Shown: positions 56,382-63,994, counted from the first letter of the stretch. The stretch: 64,000 nt of DNA from Neisseria subflava (GCF_003044935.1 NZ_POXP01000001.1:186001-250000), one strand, 5' to 3'. Notes: generated by a model from the sequence alone, not told the origin. Made by a program: numbers and translations.

Positions 56382-57050
56382 GTGAACCAGCTCATCTTCG
56401 ATTTTGCCAGCCATGATTATCCCGGCTTCGACAAATTTCTGGGAACAGAAAATGCCGAGCTGGTGTATGTGTTGCAGCACAAACATGGGCAGTTTATCTA
56501 TGTGTGGGGCGAAGAGGGCGCAGGCAAAAGCCATCTCTTGCAGGCATGGGTCGCACAGGCGCTCGATGCCGGACGAAATGCCCTCTATATTGATGCCGCC
56601 GCCACGCCGCTGACAGAAGCCGCGTTGGATGCAGAATATCTCGCCATTGACCAAATCGAAAAGCTCAATAATGAAGAACAGGCTTTACTGTTTGCCATCT
56701 TCAACCGCTTCCGCAACAGCGGCAAAGGCTTTTTGCTTTTGAGTTCCGAATATACGCCGCAACAGCTCGTTATCCGCGAAGACCTGCGCACACGCATGGC
56801 GTATTGCTTGGTTTACGAAGTCAAACCGCTGACCGACCGGGAAAAAATCAATGCGCTCGTCAGCATGGCGGCCGCCCGTCAGGTAACCATCGATCCGGAA
56901 ATCTTCGAATACCTGCTGAACCATTGGCGGCGCGATATGGACAGTCTGATGCAAATGCTCGATACCCTTGACAACTACGCCGTTATGATGGGCAAGCGTA
57001 TTACTTTGCCGCTTTTGCGCCAGCTTTTAAAACAACAGGAAACCCAATGA
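56382..57050 (+). CDS. hda: DnaA regulatory inactivator Hda
   Basis: The 222-aa AAA+ protein resembles the DnaA ATPase core without DNA-binding domain. It begins with NQLIFDF (clamp-binding QL-x-F motif), has Walker A GEEGAGKSHLLQAW near residue 43 and the arginine-containing RRDMDSLMQMLDTLD near 190. Hda with the sliding clamp promotes hydrolysis of ATP on DnaA after initiation. It starts with GTG 56382, and its stop overlaps the next gene by four bases (ATGA). Confidence 0.88.
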   Translation: MNQLIFDFASHDYPGFDKFLGTENAELVYVLQHKHGQFIYVWGEEGAGKSHLLQAWVAQALDAGRNALYIDAAATPLTEAALDAEYLAIDQIEKLNNEEQALLFAIFNRFRNSGKGFLLLSSEYTPQQLVIREDLRTRMAYCLVYEVKPLTDREKINALVSMAAARQVTIDPEIFEYLLNHWRRDMDSLMQMLDTLDNYAVMMGKRITLPLLRQLLKQQETQ

Positions 57051-57715
57051 AAAACCTTGCCATTTTCGACCTCGACAACACCTTAATCAATACCGATTCG
57101 GATCACTCCTGGCCGCAATACCTGATTAAAAAAGGCATAGTCGATGCGGCTGAAACCGAGGCGCAAAATGAAAAGTTCTACCAAGACTATCAAAACGGTT
57201 GTCTTGATATCGATGCCTTCCTCAAATTCCATCTCGCGCCTTTAGCCCGTTTCAGCAAGGAGGAATTGGCTGAGTTTCATCGCGAGTTTATGGCCGAATA
57301 TATTGTTCCGCATATTTCTCCGATGCAGCGTATGCTGGTGCAAAGCCATCAAATGGCGGGCGACGAAATGCTGGTTATTTCTTCGACCAACGAATTCATC
57401 ATTACCCCAATCTGCCATCTTTTTGGTATTCACAACATTATCGGCACACAGCTTGAAACCGGCGAAGACGGCCGATATACCGGCAACTATGTCGGTATGC
57501 CCAGCCTGAAAGAAGGCAAAATTACCCGATTGAACCAATGGCTTGCCGAGCGAGGCGAGACCTTTGAAAGCTACGGTAAGGTTTATTTTTACAGCGACTC
57601 CAAAAACGACTTGCCGCTGCTTCGTATCGTGGATGAACCTGTCGCCGTCAATCCGGATGCCGAGCTGGAAAAAGAAGCCAAAGCAAAAGGTTGGCCGATT
57701 TTGAATTTCAAATAA
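57047..57715 (+). CDS. HAD-IB family phosphatase (SerB-like)
   Basis: The 222-aa protein has the nucleophile motif FDLDNTLINTDSDHSW, motif II VISSTNEFI and motif III/IV KVYFYSDSKNDLPLL. This places it in subfamily IB with phosphoserine phosphatase-like enzymes; the substrate is not determined. It is translationally coupled to hda, an arrangement conserved in Neisseria relatives as far as I recall. Confidence 0.88.
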   Translation: MKNLAIFDLDNTLINTDSDHSWPQYLIKKGIVDAAETEAQNEKFYQDYQNGCLDIDAFLKFHLAPLARFSKEELAEFHREFMAEYIVPHISPMQRMLVQSHQMAGDEMLVISSTNEFIITPICHLFGIHNIIGTQLETGEDGRYTGNYVGMPSLKEGKITRLNQWLAERGETFESYGKVYFYSDSKNDLPLLRIVDEPVAVNPDAELEKEAKAKGWPILNFK

Positions 57716-57724
57716 CGACGAATC

Positions 57725-57736
57725 AGGCCGTCTGAA
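57725..57736. repeat. Single DUS
   Basis: AGGCCGTCTGAA ten bases after the phosphatase stop, without a partner. Confidence 0.85.
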
Positions 57737-57774
57737 ATATTTAACCTAACCACAACCCTAATAAGGACTAAAAC

Positions 57775-58089
57775 ATGAAAACGACTAAACTCCTCGCCTC
57801 AGCCCTGTTGTTTGCCGCTGTATTCGGTACAGCACAAGCAGCCGATACCGAAACTCTGGAAGCCATGAAAGCGCAAAACGGCAGCGTTAAAACCGTTTTG
57901 ATGGATGTCTTCACAACTCCTGCCGGCAATGTTGACCGCGTGAATATCATTCAATCCAGCGGCAATCCTGAAATGGACGAACGCGCAGTGAAAAGCGTTT
58001 CCAAATATCCTTATCCGAAACGTAAAACTGCATCTAAATACCAACATACCGTTACTTTTGAGACCAATGTTGAAGTAATCAACAACTGA
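57775..58089 (+). CDS. Small exported protein with a TonB C-terminal-like domain
   Basis: The 104-aa protein has a signal peptide (MKTTKLLASALLFAAVFGTAQA) and a mature part of about 80 residues that reads like a lone TonB_C fold: VLMDVFTTPAGNVDRVNIIQ, SSGNPEMDERAVKSVSKYPY. It has no membrane anchor, proline-rich linker or neighbouring exbBD genes, so it cannot act as a classical energy transducer. It may instead bind peptidoglycan or a partner protein. ATG 57775 follows AAGGAC. Confidence 0.75.
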   Translation: MKTTKLLASALLFAAVFGTAQAADTETLEAMKAQNGSVKTVLMDVFTTPAGNVDRVNIIQSSGNPEMDERAVKSVSKYPYPKRKTASKYQHTVTFETNVEVINN

Positions 58090-58108
58090 CTTGGAATGGA
58101 GACATTAG

Positions 58109-58708
58109 ATGTTATCTGAAGAAAAGGAGGATCTTATTGAAGGGTTAATTGATGAAATTAAAAATATGCGTGGTGATCCCTTAGAATATACGGGTAACAA
58201 GCTTGTTATCAGTCGTGGAAATTCAAAAGCAAAGTTGTTAATTATCGGTGAAGCTCCTGGACCAATAGAAAACGAAGAGGGAGAACCTTTTAGAGGTCCT
58301 GCTGGTATTCTGCTAGACGAGATGTTGGAGAGTGAGAAATTTAAACTAGACCAGGATATATATATTATTAACGCGGTGTTTCGCATGCCACCAGGTAAAA
58401 ATGGAAAAAAGTTCGGTCGGCCAAGTACTAAAGTGATTGAATATTACCGCCCGTATATTTTGAAGTTCATTAGACTGATAGAACCAAAGATAATAGTTTT
58501 GCTTGGTAATTCTGCATGCAAATCAGTATTGGATAAAGTTGGAATTACTAAGTTGAGAGGTGAGTGGAAATGTGAGAAAGATATTTGCCATTTTATTATG
58601 CCGACCTATCATCCTTCGTATGTGCGGATGAAAAAGAATCAATATCTGAATCTGGTAAAAAATGATATCAAAATGATTCGCAAGAAGTTTGATGAACCTA
58701 CTATGTAA
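58109..58708 (+). CDS. Uracil-DNA glycosylase superfamily protein lacking iron-sulfur cysteines
   Basis: The 199-aa protein has the family 4-type motif A LIIGEAPGPIENEEGEPFRG with PAG following, and motif B HPSYVR. The middle INAVFRMPPG corresponds to the block that normally carries cluster cysteines. None of the four usual Cys ligands is present. The gene is visibly more AT-rich than its neighbours, contains no uptake sequence and sits between two ordinary DUS-flanked genes, which suggests acquisition by transfer. The substrate is uncertain. ATG 58109 follows GGAATGGAG. Confidence 0.75.
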   Translation: MLSEEKEDLIEGLIDEIKNMRGDPLEYTGNKLVISRGNSKAKLLIIGEAPGPIENEEGEPFRGPAGILLDEMLESEKFKLDQDIYIINAVFRMPPGKNGKKFGRPSTKVIEYYRPYILKFIRLIEPKIIVLLGNSACKSVLDKVGITKLRGEWKCEKDICHFIMPTYHPSYVRMKKNQYLNLVKNDIKMIRKKFDEPTM

Positions 58709-58837
58709 AAGAGTCTAATGCAAGTTATACTGTTTTTGTAGTTCATATTGCTTGATAATGATTGGTTGTAGTTGAATAAATATTGGTTGTTATTAAATTG
58801 AATGATGAGATAATGTGGAGTACACTTCTATTTGGAA

Positions 58838-58872
58838 GGCGTTTTGATTGGGAAATTCCCTGTCAAAACGCC
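58838..58872 (+). terminator. Terminator after the UDG-like gene
   Basis: GGCGTTTTGA (58838-58847) pairs perfectly with TCAAAACGCC (58863-58872), with an inner GGGAAATTCCC able to pair in the loop, followed by GTTTTATTCTTT. The rest of the 58709-58964 spacer is AT-rich without other features. Confidence 0.8.
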
Positions 58873-58964
58873 GTTTTATTCTTTAAACAAGTATAACCAA
58901 AATTGCCGTAAAACCACACGCTCCGGTGTTATACTGAAACAAATAAACCGCTTCATCACACATC

Positions 58965-59750
58965 ATGTCTCCCCGTCCAGTTACCATTACTTCCTACAAT
59001 ATGCACAAAGGCATGTCTGCGCTCAACCGCAAAGTGCAGGTCAACCGCATGGCTGACGCGCTGGGTGCATTGGGTTCGGACGTTTTGTTTTTACAAGAAG
59101 TCCAAGGACAACATCTCAACAGAAGCCGCCGTACCGACTTTCCCGATGCGCCGCATTACGACATCATCGGCGACAGCCTCGATTATCATCGCAGCTACGG
59201 CAAAAATGCCGTCTATCCCAAACGACACCACGGCAACGCCATTCTCAGCCGCCTACCGCTGAAAACGGAAAACAACCTCAACATCAGCGTCAATAAACTC
59301 GAACAGCGCGGCCTGTTGCATTGCGAAGTCGTGCCCGAAGGTTGGGAAGATCCGCTGGTGTGTCTGTGCGTCCACCTCAATCTGCGCGAGCCTGACCGCC
59401 TTAAACAATACCGCGCCATCAGCAACTATGTTGACCGCCATATCAACTCTGACAGCCCCTTGATTATCGCCGGTGATTTCAATGACTGGCGGCAGAAATC
59501 AGCCCATGAGCTGGGCAGGGCATTAGATTTGAACGAAGTATTTGTCGATAATACAGGCAAACGCCCCAAAACCTTCCCTTCGCGCCTGCCCATCCTCAGT
59601 CTCGACCGCATTTACACGCGCAATCTTGATGTCATCGATTCTGAAATCCACAACAGTAAAGACTGGCAGTATTTATCAGATCATCTTCCATTGAGTGTAA
59701 CGGTTAGACCGCATCGTAAAATGAATATGAAATCCGATAGAAAAATGTAA
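58965..59750 (+). CDS. Endonuclease/exonuclease/phosphatase family protein
   Basis: The 261-aa protein has the DNase I-like fold motifs TSYNMHKGMSAL, DVLFLQEVQGQH (metal Glu), HGNAILSRLPL, CVHLNLREPDRLKQ, IIAGDFNDWRQK and YLSDHLPLSV (catalytic His). No signal peptide is visible, so a cytoplasmic nuclease or phosphodiesterase is likely. The substrate is unknown. It is the last clear chromosomal gene before the integrated element. Confidence 0.87.
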   Translation: MSPRPVTITSYNMHKGMSALNRKVQVNRMADALGALGSDVLFLQEVQGQHLNRSRRTDFPDAPHYDIIGDSLDYHRSYGKNAVYPKRHHGNAILSRLPLKTENNLNISVNKLEQRGLLHCEVVPEGWEDPLVCLCVHLNLREPDRLKQYRAISNYVDRHINSDSPLIIAGDFNDWRQKSAHELGRALDLNEVFVDNTGKRPKTFPSRLPILSLDRIYTRNLDVIDSEIHNSKDWQYLSDHLPLSVTVRPHRKMNMKSDRKM

Positions 59751-59834
59751 GGCTGAAATCTTTTTTAAAGCAAAGCACTATTGGCAATGTATCGAAAGAA
59801 AAAGTTTTTTCACTCAGATATTTGAGACAAAAAC

Positions 59835-59862
59835 AGGCCGTCTGAAAAGTTTCAGACGATCT
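59835..59862 (+). terminator. DUS terminator with one degenerate arm
   Basis: AGGCCGTCTGAA (59835-59846) faces TTCAGACGATCT (59851-59862); the outer AAACAG/CTGTTT bases pair. It ends the EEP gene. Confidence 0.75.
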
Positions 59863-59877
59863 GTTTAAGTTTATAAA

Positions 59878-59914
59878 AAAGCGCAAACCTTTTTAAATCA
59901 AAAGTTTGCGCTTT
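59878..59914 (-). terminator. Minus-strand terminator, probably that of ssrA
   Basis: AAAGCGCAAAC (59878-59888) and GTTTGCGCTTT (59904-59914) form a perfect 11-bp stem. On the minus strand it is followed by TTTTTTAT, a classic rho-independent terminator. It lies five bases beyond the tmRNA-like 3' end at 59920, as expected for the ssrA terminator. No gene in this window uses it. Confidence 0.75.
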
Positions 59915-59919
59915 AAATC

Positions 59920-59940
59920 TGGTGGAGGCGGGGTCAATCG
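59920..59940 (-). other. Probable attachment site: copy of the ssrA (tmRNA) 3' end
   Basis: TGGTGGAGGCGGGG (59920-59933) followed by TC and AATCG is the reverse complement of a CCA-ended tmRNA or tRNA 3' terminus. It agrees with the Neisseria tmRNA end as I recall it at 19 of 21 positions, after which similarity stops. A 3'-end fragment beside an intact terminator, with foreign DNA on the other side, is the signature of an integration-generated att site. Confidence 0.6.
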
Positions 59941-59992
59941 TACTTTGAACTTAACTTATTGATTTAAATATAATCATATTCTTGTTTGCGGT

Positions 59993-60016
59993 AAAAGTTA
60001 CCCCAAAAGTTACCCC
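59993..60016. repeat. Tandem 12-bp repeat next to the att site
   Basis: AAAAGTTACCCC occurs twice back to back (59993-60004 and 60005-60016), about 60 bases inside the element. The core GTTACC is shared with the iteron-like 8-mer further in. Position beside the att site suits integrase arm-type or excisionase binding sites. Confidence 0.75.
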
Positions 60017-60303
60017 AAAAATGTCAGGTAGGTGCATTTTTTGACACTATTTTTCCCTTTGTTAGATTGCCAGTTTAAGCCGTTTGGGTGGCAGGGGCAA
60101 AAATATTTTGTGGCATTTCTGCCAAGCTGTGAAATATGGTCTGATTGTAACACCGGCAATCACGCGCCGTCTTGTGGGCTGGTGCTTGCTTTATTTTCCA
60201 GCCGTCCGATATTGCCTTTCGGTCTGCTTTTGTCTGTATCAGTTCTGCCGGTCATTTGCCCGCAAAAGAAAGCGTATATATACAAAAAAAACGCAAAAAT
60301 CGT
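60017..60303. other. Element DNA without a convincing gene
   Basis: About 290 bases between the tandem repeat and the iteron array. Short open frames are present on the plus strand (for example from GTG 60032), but they have no RBS, no similarity and an unlikely composition. I see no RNA gene. Confidence 0.55.
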
Positions 60304-60558
60304 TTGTTACCTTGTTACCAATGGCTGAAAGGCTTGCTATTCGTGGCTTTCGTGGTAACAAAATACAAATTTTAACCTTGTTACCATTTGTTACCGCCCC
60401 TGTTTTTTAAATGTAACCATATGAATATAAAAGGGTAACAAGTGGTAACAAATCGGTAACAAGTAAATTTATGTTCATTTGTTACCGTTTTTTCTGTGTT
60501 TTTATATTTATATTCATATAGTTATAAATGTTAAGTTTTGTGGTAACAAAGGTAACAA
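60304..60558. repeat. Iteron array: eleven copies of GGTAACAA/TTGTTACC (candidate replication origin)
   Basis: TTGTTACC starts at 60304, 60312, 60378, 60388 and 60479; GGTAACAA starts at 60354, 60434, 60444, 60455, 60542 and 60551. All are exact and both orientations are mixed; close copies are spaced 8-11 bases apart, about one helical turn. An AT-rich stretch (60487-60530) lies between the last groups and would suit strand opening. Such arrays bind initiator proteins, as the type I iterons of phage P4 bind its primase-helicase. Confidence 0.82.
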
Positions 60559-60866
60559 GTGATTTTGTCTCGCGCATATGGTTTTATCTATTCGCTTGTC
60601 TTAGTCTTCTTTTCTTTTTTATGGGCTCGCAAAATTCAAGGGCTACATTATTACGCGCGCGCGTATTGGTGTCGAAATTATTTATCCCTCGTCTGTCTTT
60701 GTTGGTCATAGCGGAAACAGGGCGTAATTGCGCTGTAAGCGCGTTTCTTTGTTTTGGTAGGGTAGGTATAGGGAAAGGGTCAAACAGTCCTAATTTTTGA
60801 AATTTAGGGGCTTCCTGTTGATTTTATGCTTTCTTGGTTGGTCTGCCTGAATGTTTAGACGTAAAA
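60559..60866. other. Spacer between iteron array and replication operon
   Basis: No supported gene. It contains a perfect 14-base palindrome of alternating bases, TACGCGCGCGCGTA (60652-60665). A plus-strand open frame of 90 codons from ATG 60528 covers the region but lacks an RBS and looks like chance; it starts inside the repeat array. Confidence 0.5.
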
Positions 60867-60896
60867 AAGCCCGCCTGTGTTGGTCATGGCGGGCTT
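60867..60896 (-). terminator. Terminator of the element replication operon
   Basis: AAGCCCGCC (60867-60875) pairs with GGCGGGCTT (60888-60896). Read on the minus strand it ends in TTTTTT and lies 35 bases after the DUF927 gene stop. Confidence 0.85.
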
Positions 60897-60930
60897 GGTT
60901 AGGATTTTGGAATTAACCCCATGTAAATGA

Positions 60931-62661
60931 TTAGTCGTCCAGTTCTATATTTGTAGCTAAAACATGAAACCAGCCGTTACCTTTCCGCTGGTGTTGATAG
61001 CCTCTATTTTTGTGGTTATATTTCAACAATCCATTATCTGCTAATACGCGGCAAACTTTCGCTTCATCGAAACTTTGGGCGATTTCATTGGCAAAGACAC
61101 GGCGGATTACCCATAATTCCAATTTTTCCCCCTCCTGTTTCCTATATCCTGCATGGTCTTTATTGGTGCTTTTATCGCTCCATTCCATAAACCGCGTGCC
61201 TAATGCGTGCTGGGCGATAAAATCCTCTGCCTGCTCAATGATTCGGCGGTCTTCGTGTTTTCCTGCTCCGTTGGCTTCTAGCCATTCATCAAAGCATTTT
61301 TTCACGCCTGCCATGCCTACACCTACGGGCAAGCCGGTAACAGGGGCGGCAAGTTCCAAAGCAGCGGCGGCAATCGCAAAGCGTTTCGCTACTCTTCGCG
61401 CCTGTCCTGATAGTTCGGGAATGGTTGCCATAAATGCGGCCATGCGCTCCGTTGCCTGCTGTTTGGCTTGTTCTAGGTCGTCTAAAAGCTGTCGGATAAA
61501 TAGTCTTCCTGCCGTTCCGTGATATTTTTCTGTTGATTGGGCGATATGCTCACTCAACAATGCGCCATCTTCAAATCCGTGCAAAGTGTCATAAATGCCG
61601 TATTGCGCGGCGGCTCTGATACTAGGCAGGCGGGCGGCTTGTCCTGCGTTCCAATCGCCCTTATGGTGCTTCAAGATGGAATCGGGGGTCTTTTCGCCAG
61701 TGGAAAACATCATCACTTTCCAGCGGCTTAAAGCGCGGTTTCCGCCTTGTTTTGCGCCTTGCACTTTGTTGATACCGTTCATAACGCTATAAACAGTATC
61801 GCCGATAACGTGCGGGCTTGCCTGTCCTATTTCGTCCAACACCAGCAAGCCATCATTACGGGCGGCGGCTGTGTTGGAAAAGCCTATTTTCGTACCGCTC
61901 CAAGACAACAGGCTTCCTGATGGTTTGCCCCATACGCTCAAGGCTACTTTTGCGGCTGTGGTTTTGCCGTCTGAAGAATCGCCCATCAAGTGGAAGCCCC
62001 CCGATTCTTCGTTTAACAGGGAAAGCAACGGGGCGGCAAATGAAGCTCCCAAAGCAAGGCATAGGCGGCTATTGTTCTCTGCGTATCGCGCTGCCTGCTC
62101 CTGCCATTCCTTGAGGCTGCCTTTTTCTGTGTAACCGTCTTTTTGGCTGGTGTCTCCGTTGTATAGAATGTTTGTGCCGTCTGCATTAACGGCTTCCCCG
62201 CCTGCCAGTATGTAGGCGTCCCCGTTCCAACCGGCGCGGTCGGTAATGGTAAAGGCTATCGGGCTTCCCTCTTTCTGCAAATAGTCTGCCAGTCTTTCCC
62301 TTTTTGCCCGTCCGCTCATGATGACTAGGCCGAAATTCTGCAAACGCTGCCAGCCTTGAACTGTGCCGATTTCTGCTTGTGGTAGGGCGGCGGTCTTTTG
62401 TTGGCGTGTGATTTTGTCTTTAAACTTGATAATCCGATAATACGCGCCGTCATTGTCTTGCCCCGTGCCTATGATGTCGATAGGGTCGGAAAGGAATTGC
62501 GGCTCTGATTCGATAATATCGCCGTCTTTATCGGTTCTAACGTTTACCCACCATACGCCCTGATTATCGATTTCAAAGTGAGGGCGCGGGCGGAATAGCT
62601 CGATATTCTCAAGGTTGTAATCGTTAGGGCTTTCCTGCTTCGCTGTTTCGGTATTTTTCAT
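60931..62661 (-). CDS. DUF927 domain protein (helicase-like ATPase of mobile elements)
   Basis: The 576-aa protein has an N-terminal region of about 100 residues and then the DUF927 domain. This includes Walker A GDSSDGKTT (residues 227-235), Walker B GLLVLDEIGQ (271-280) and SRWKVMMFSTGEK (sensor-like). DUF927 proteins occur in phages, plasmids and islands next to TOPRIM primases and are thought to act as replicative helicases. Its start overlaps the primase stop by four bases (ATGA), so the pair is made in fixed ratio. Helicase activity is inferred. Confidence 0.85.
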   Translation of the reverse strand: MKNTETAKQESPNDYNLENIELFRPRPHFEIDNQGVWWVNVRTDKDGDIIESEPQFLSDPIDIIGTGQDNDGAYYRIIKFKDKITRQQKTAALPQAEIGTVQGWQRLQNFGLVIMSGRAKRERLADYLQKEGSPIAFTITDRAGWNGDAYILAGGEAVNADGTNILYNGDTSQKDGYTEKGSLKEWQEQAARYAENNSRLCLALGASFAAPLLSLLNEESGGFHLMGDSSDGKTTAAKVALSVWGKPSGSLLSWSGTKIGFSNTAAARNDGLLVLDEIGQASPHVIGDTVYSVMNGINKVQGAKQGGNRALSRWKVMMFSTGEKTPDSILKHHKGDWNAGQAARLPSIRAAAQYGIYDTLHGFEDGALLSEHIAQSTEKYHGTAGRLFIRQLLDDLEQAKQQATERMAAFMATIPELSGQARRVAKRFAIAAAALELAAPVTGLPVGVGMAGVKKCFDEWLEANGAGKHEDRRIIEQAEDFIAQHALGTRFMEWSDKSTNKDHAGYRKQEGEKLELWVIRRVFANEIAQSFDEAKVCRVLADNGLLKYNHKNRGYQHQRKGNGWFHVLATNIELDD

Positions 62662-63758
62662 GCTGTCTGTCCTCCGGAATGATTGTCTGATTGCTTTTTC
62701 TCGTTCAGTTCGTCCAGTGCGTCATAGCCCGGCGTTTTGCTTTGCCATATACTCGCCTTGATTCCCTGCTTAATGGCTCGCATTGCCAAGTCATAAGCGG
62801 CTCTGTAACCAACGGGGCGGGGCGTGTCGTTATCGGCAATAATCACAATCTCTTTTATACCGTTCAAAAAGTGAAAATTTGCCAAGCTGTTTGCGCTCAA
62901 GGCCGCGCATAAGCCCCAATCGTAAGCCTTGTACAATTCACGGGCGGCAAGGGCGGTTTCTATGCCCTCTGCAATGACAAGACGGCCATTTTCAGGAATC
63001 GGGAACAGGTGGACGGCTTGCCCCGATATACTGCCTTTCTTGCGGCTTCTCATTTTCTTGGCCGGTAATGTTTCGCCTGTTACAGGGCCTTTGATTGCCA
63101 GTTTCTGGTAGCGCGGGGCGTGTAGTCCGTCCTCTCCGCATGGCTTGTCATAGCTAGGCTGTAAATAGGTTAGGTGTAAGCCTTGTAGCTCTTCGTCCAT
63201 ATCGCGGATAGCGCAAACCATACAGGGGAAACTACCAAGCAACAGCGGCTTATCTTCGCCTGTTGTCCAATAGTCTTTTTCAGGTAGGAAACGGACGTTT
63301 TCGGGTAAATGCGCCATGTCCAAACCGCGTGATTTCAAATACTGGATAACAGGGGAATCGGGGCGGATAGGTTCTGTGCTTCTCCACAATGCGGCCAGTT
63401 CCTCGATTTGGTCTTTTTCGGGGCGTGGTTGCGCTTGTGGGCGTGTTGGCGGTATCGGCAAAGGGTTTGCATTGTCCATGCCTAAAATGCCTGAAACCTG
63501 CTTTAAGGCCGTCTGAAAATCACACCCGAAAAAGTGCATTACCAAGCCGAAACCATCGCCCGCGCCGTTGTTGTAATGGCTGCAAATGAATGTGCCGTTT
63601 CCGTCCTTGTCGTCATATCTGAAACGGTCTTTCCCTCCACACGCGGGGCAGGGCTGGTGTTTGTTTTTCAGGTATCGCGGGTCTATGCCTAATGCGGCGT
63701 GTATTTCCGGCCAGCGGTATTGCGCGACGGCTTTAATGTCTTGGTATGTTGGTTTCAT
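62658..63758 (-). CDS. Element primase with zinc ribbon and TOPRIM domain
   Basis: The 366-aa protein has an N-terminal zinc-binding motif C37-x2-C40 ... C59-x-H61 of the P4 alpha/DnaG type, then a TOPRIM domain with the Glu motif AEGIETALA (E264) and the acidic motif IIADNDTPRP (309-311). It should make RNA primers at the element origin. Unlike P4 alpha, the helicase part is on a separate protein, DUF927. ATG 63758 follows AGGAGG; longer frames upstream lack an RBS. An uptake sequence at 63506-63517 is translated as FQTAL. Confidence 0.88.
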   Translation of the reverse strand: MKPTYQDIKAVAQYRWPEIHAALGIDPRYLKNKHQPCPACGGKDRFRYDDKDGNGTFICSHYNNGAGDGFGLVMHFFGCDFQTALKQVSGILGMDNANPLPIPPTRPQAQPRPEKDQIEELAALWRSTEPIRPDSPVIQYLKSRGLDMAHLPENVRFLPEKDYWTTGEDKPLLLGSFPCMVCAIRDMDEELQGLHLTYLQPSYDKPCGEDGLHAPRYQKLAIKGPVTGETLPAKKMRSRKKGSISGQAVHLFPIPENGRLVIAEGIETALAARELYKAYDWGLCAALSANSLANFHFLNGIKEIVIIADNDTPRPVGYRAAYDLAMRAIKQGIKASIWQSKTPGYDALDELNEKKQSDNHSGGQTA

Positions 63759-63970
63759 TGCTCTGCCTCCTCTGATACTGGTTCTAAAACAATTCCGGCG
63801 GTCGGGTCGGTTTCCCATATTGCGGGCGTTTCCTGCTCTAGTTGCTCCGTGTCGGCGTGGGCGGGCTGGTTACAGGCTCGGACTACCAAAGCCAAAAGCA
63901 ACACCCAAAACACCAGCAAGGCGCGGTTAAGATACCGGCGGAAACGGTCGGATTTATTGGTCTGTTTCAT
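63755..63970 (-). CDS. Small single-span membrane protein of the replication operon
   Basis: The 71-aa protein starts with a basic segment (MKQTNKSDRFRRYLNRA), followed by one membrane helix at about residues 17-33 (ALLVFWVLLLALVVRAC) and an acidic tail. The RAC at the helix end is a poor lipobox. Its stop overlaps the primase start by four bases (ATGA), and ATG 63970 follows AAAGGA, so I take it as real. I do not recognise the family. Confidence 0.7.
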   Translation of the reverse strand: MKQTNKSDRFRRYLNRALLVFWVLLLALVVRACNQPAHADTEQLEQETPAIWETDPTAGIVLEPVSEEAEQ

Positions 63971-63994
63971 GGTTTTATCCTTTGCTCTGCCTCC
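63758..63994 (-). repeat. Repeated ribosome-binding segment in the element operon
   Basis: The 13-mer TTGCTCTGCCTCC occurs at 63758-63770 and 63982-63994; on the minus strand it reads GGAGGCAGAGCAA. The first copy is the RBS of the primase gene; the second lies just upstream of the small membrane protein gene. The repeat suggests duplication of a gene junction. Confidence 0.7.

Noticed and set aside
59920-59940. A complete tRNA or tmRNA gene at the element edge
   Set aside because: Only about 20 bases of a 3' terminus match; the T-arm is already broken and no cloverleaf can be folded from the following DNA.
60032-60410. Two overlapping plus-strand frames of 98 and 108 codons near the element end
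   Set aside because: Non-ATG or poorly placed starts, they run across the repeat array, and no similarity is recognised.
60528-60800. Plus-strand open frame of 90 codons in the element
   Set aside because: It starts inside the iteron region, has no ribosome-binding site or recognisable motif, and its composition looks like a translated spacer.
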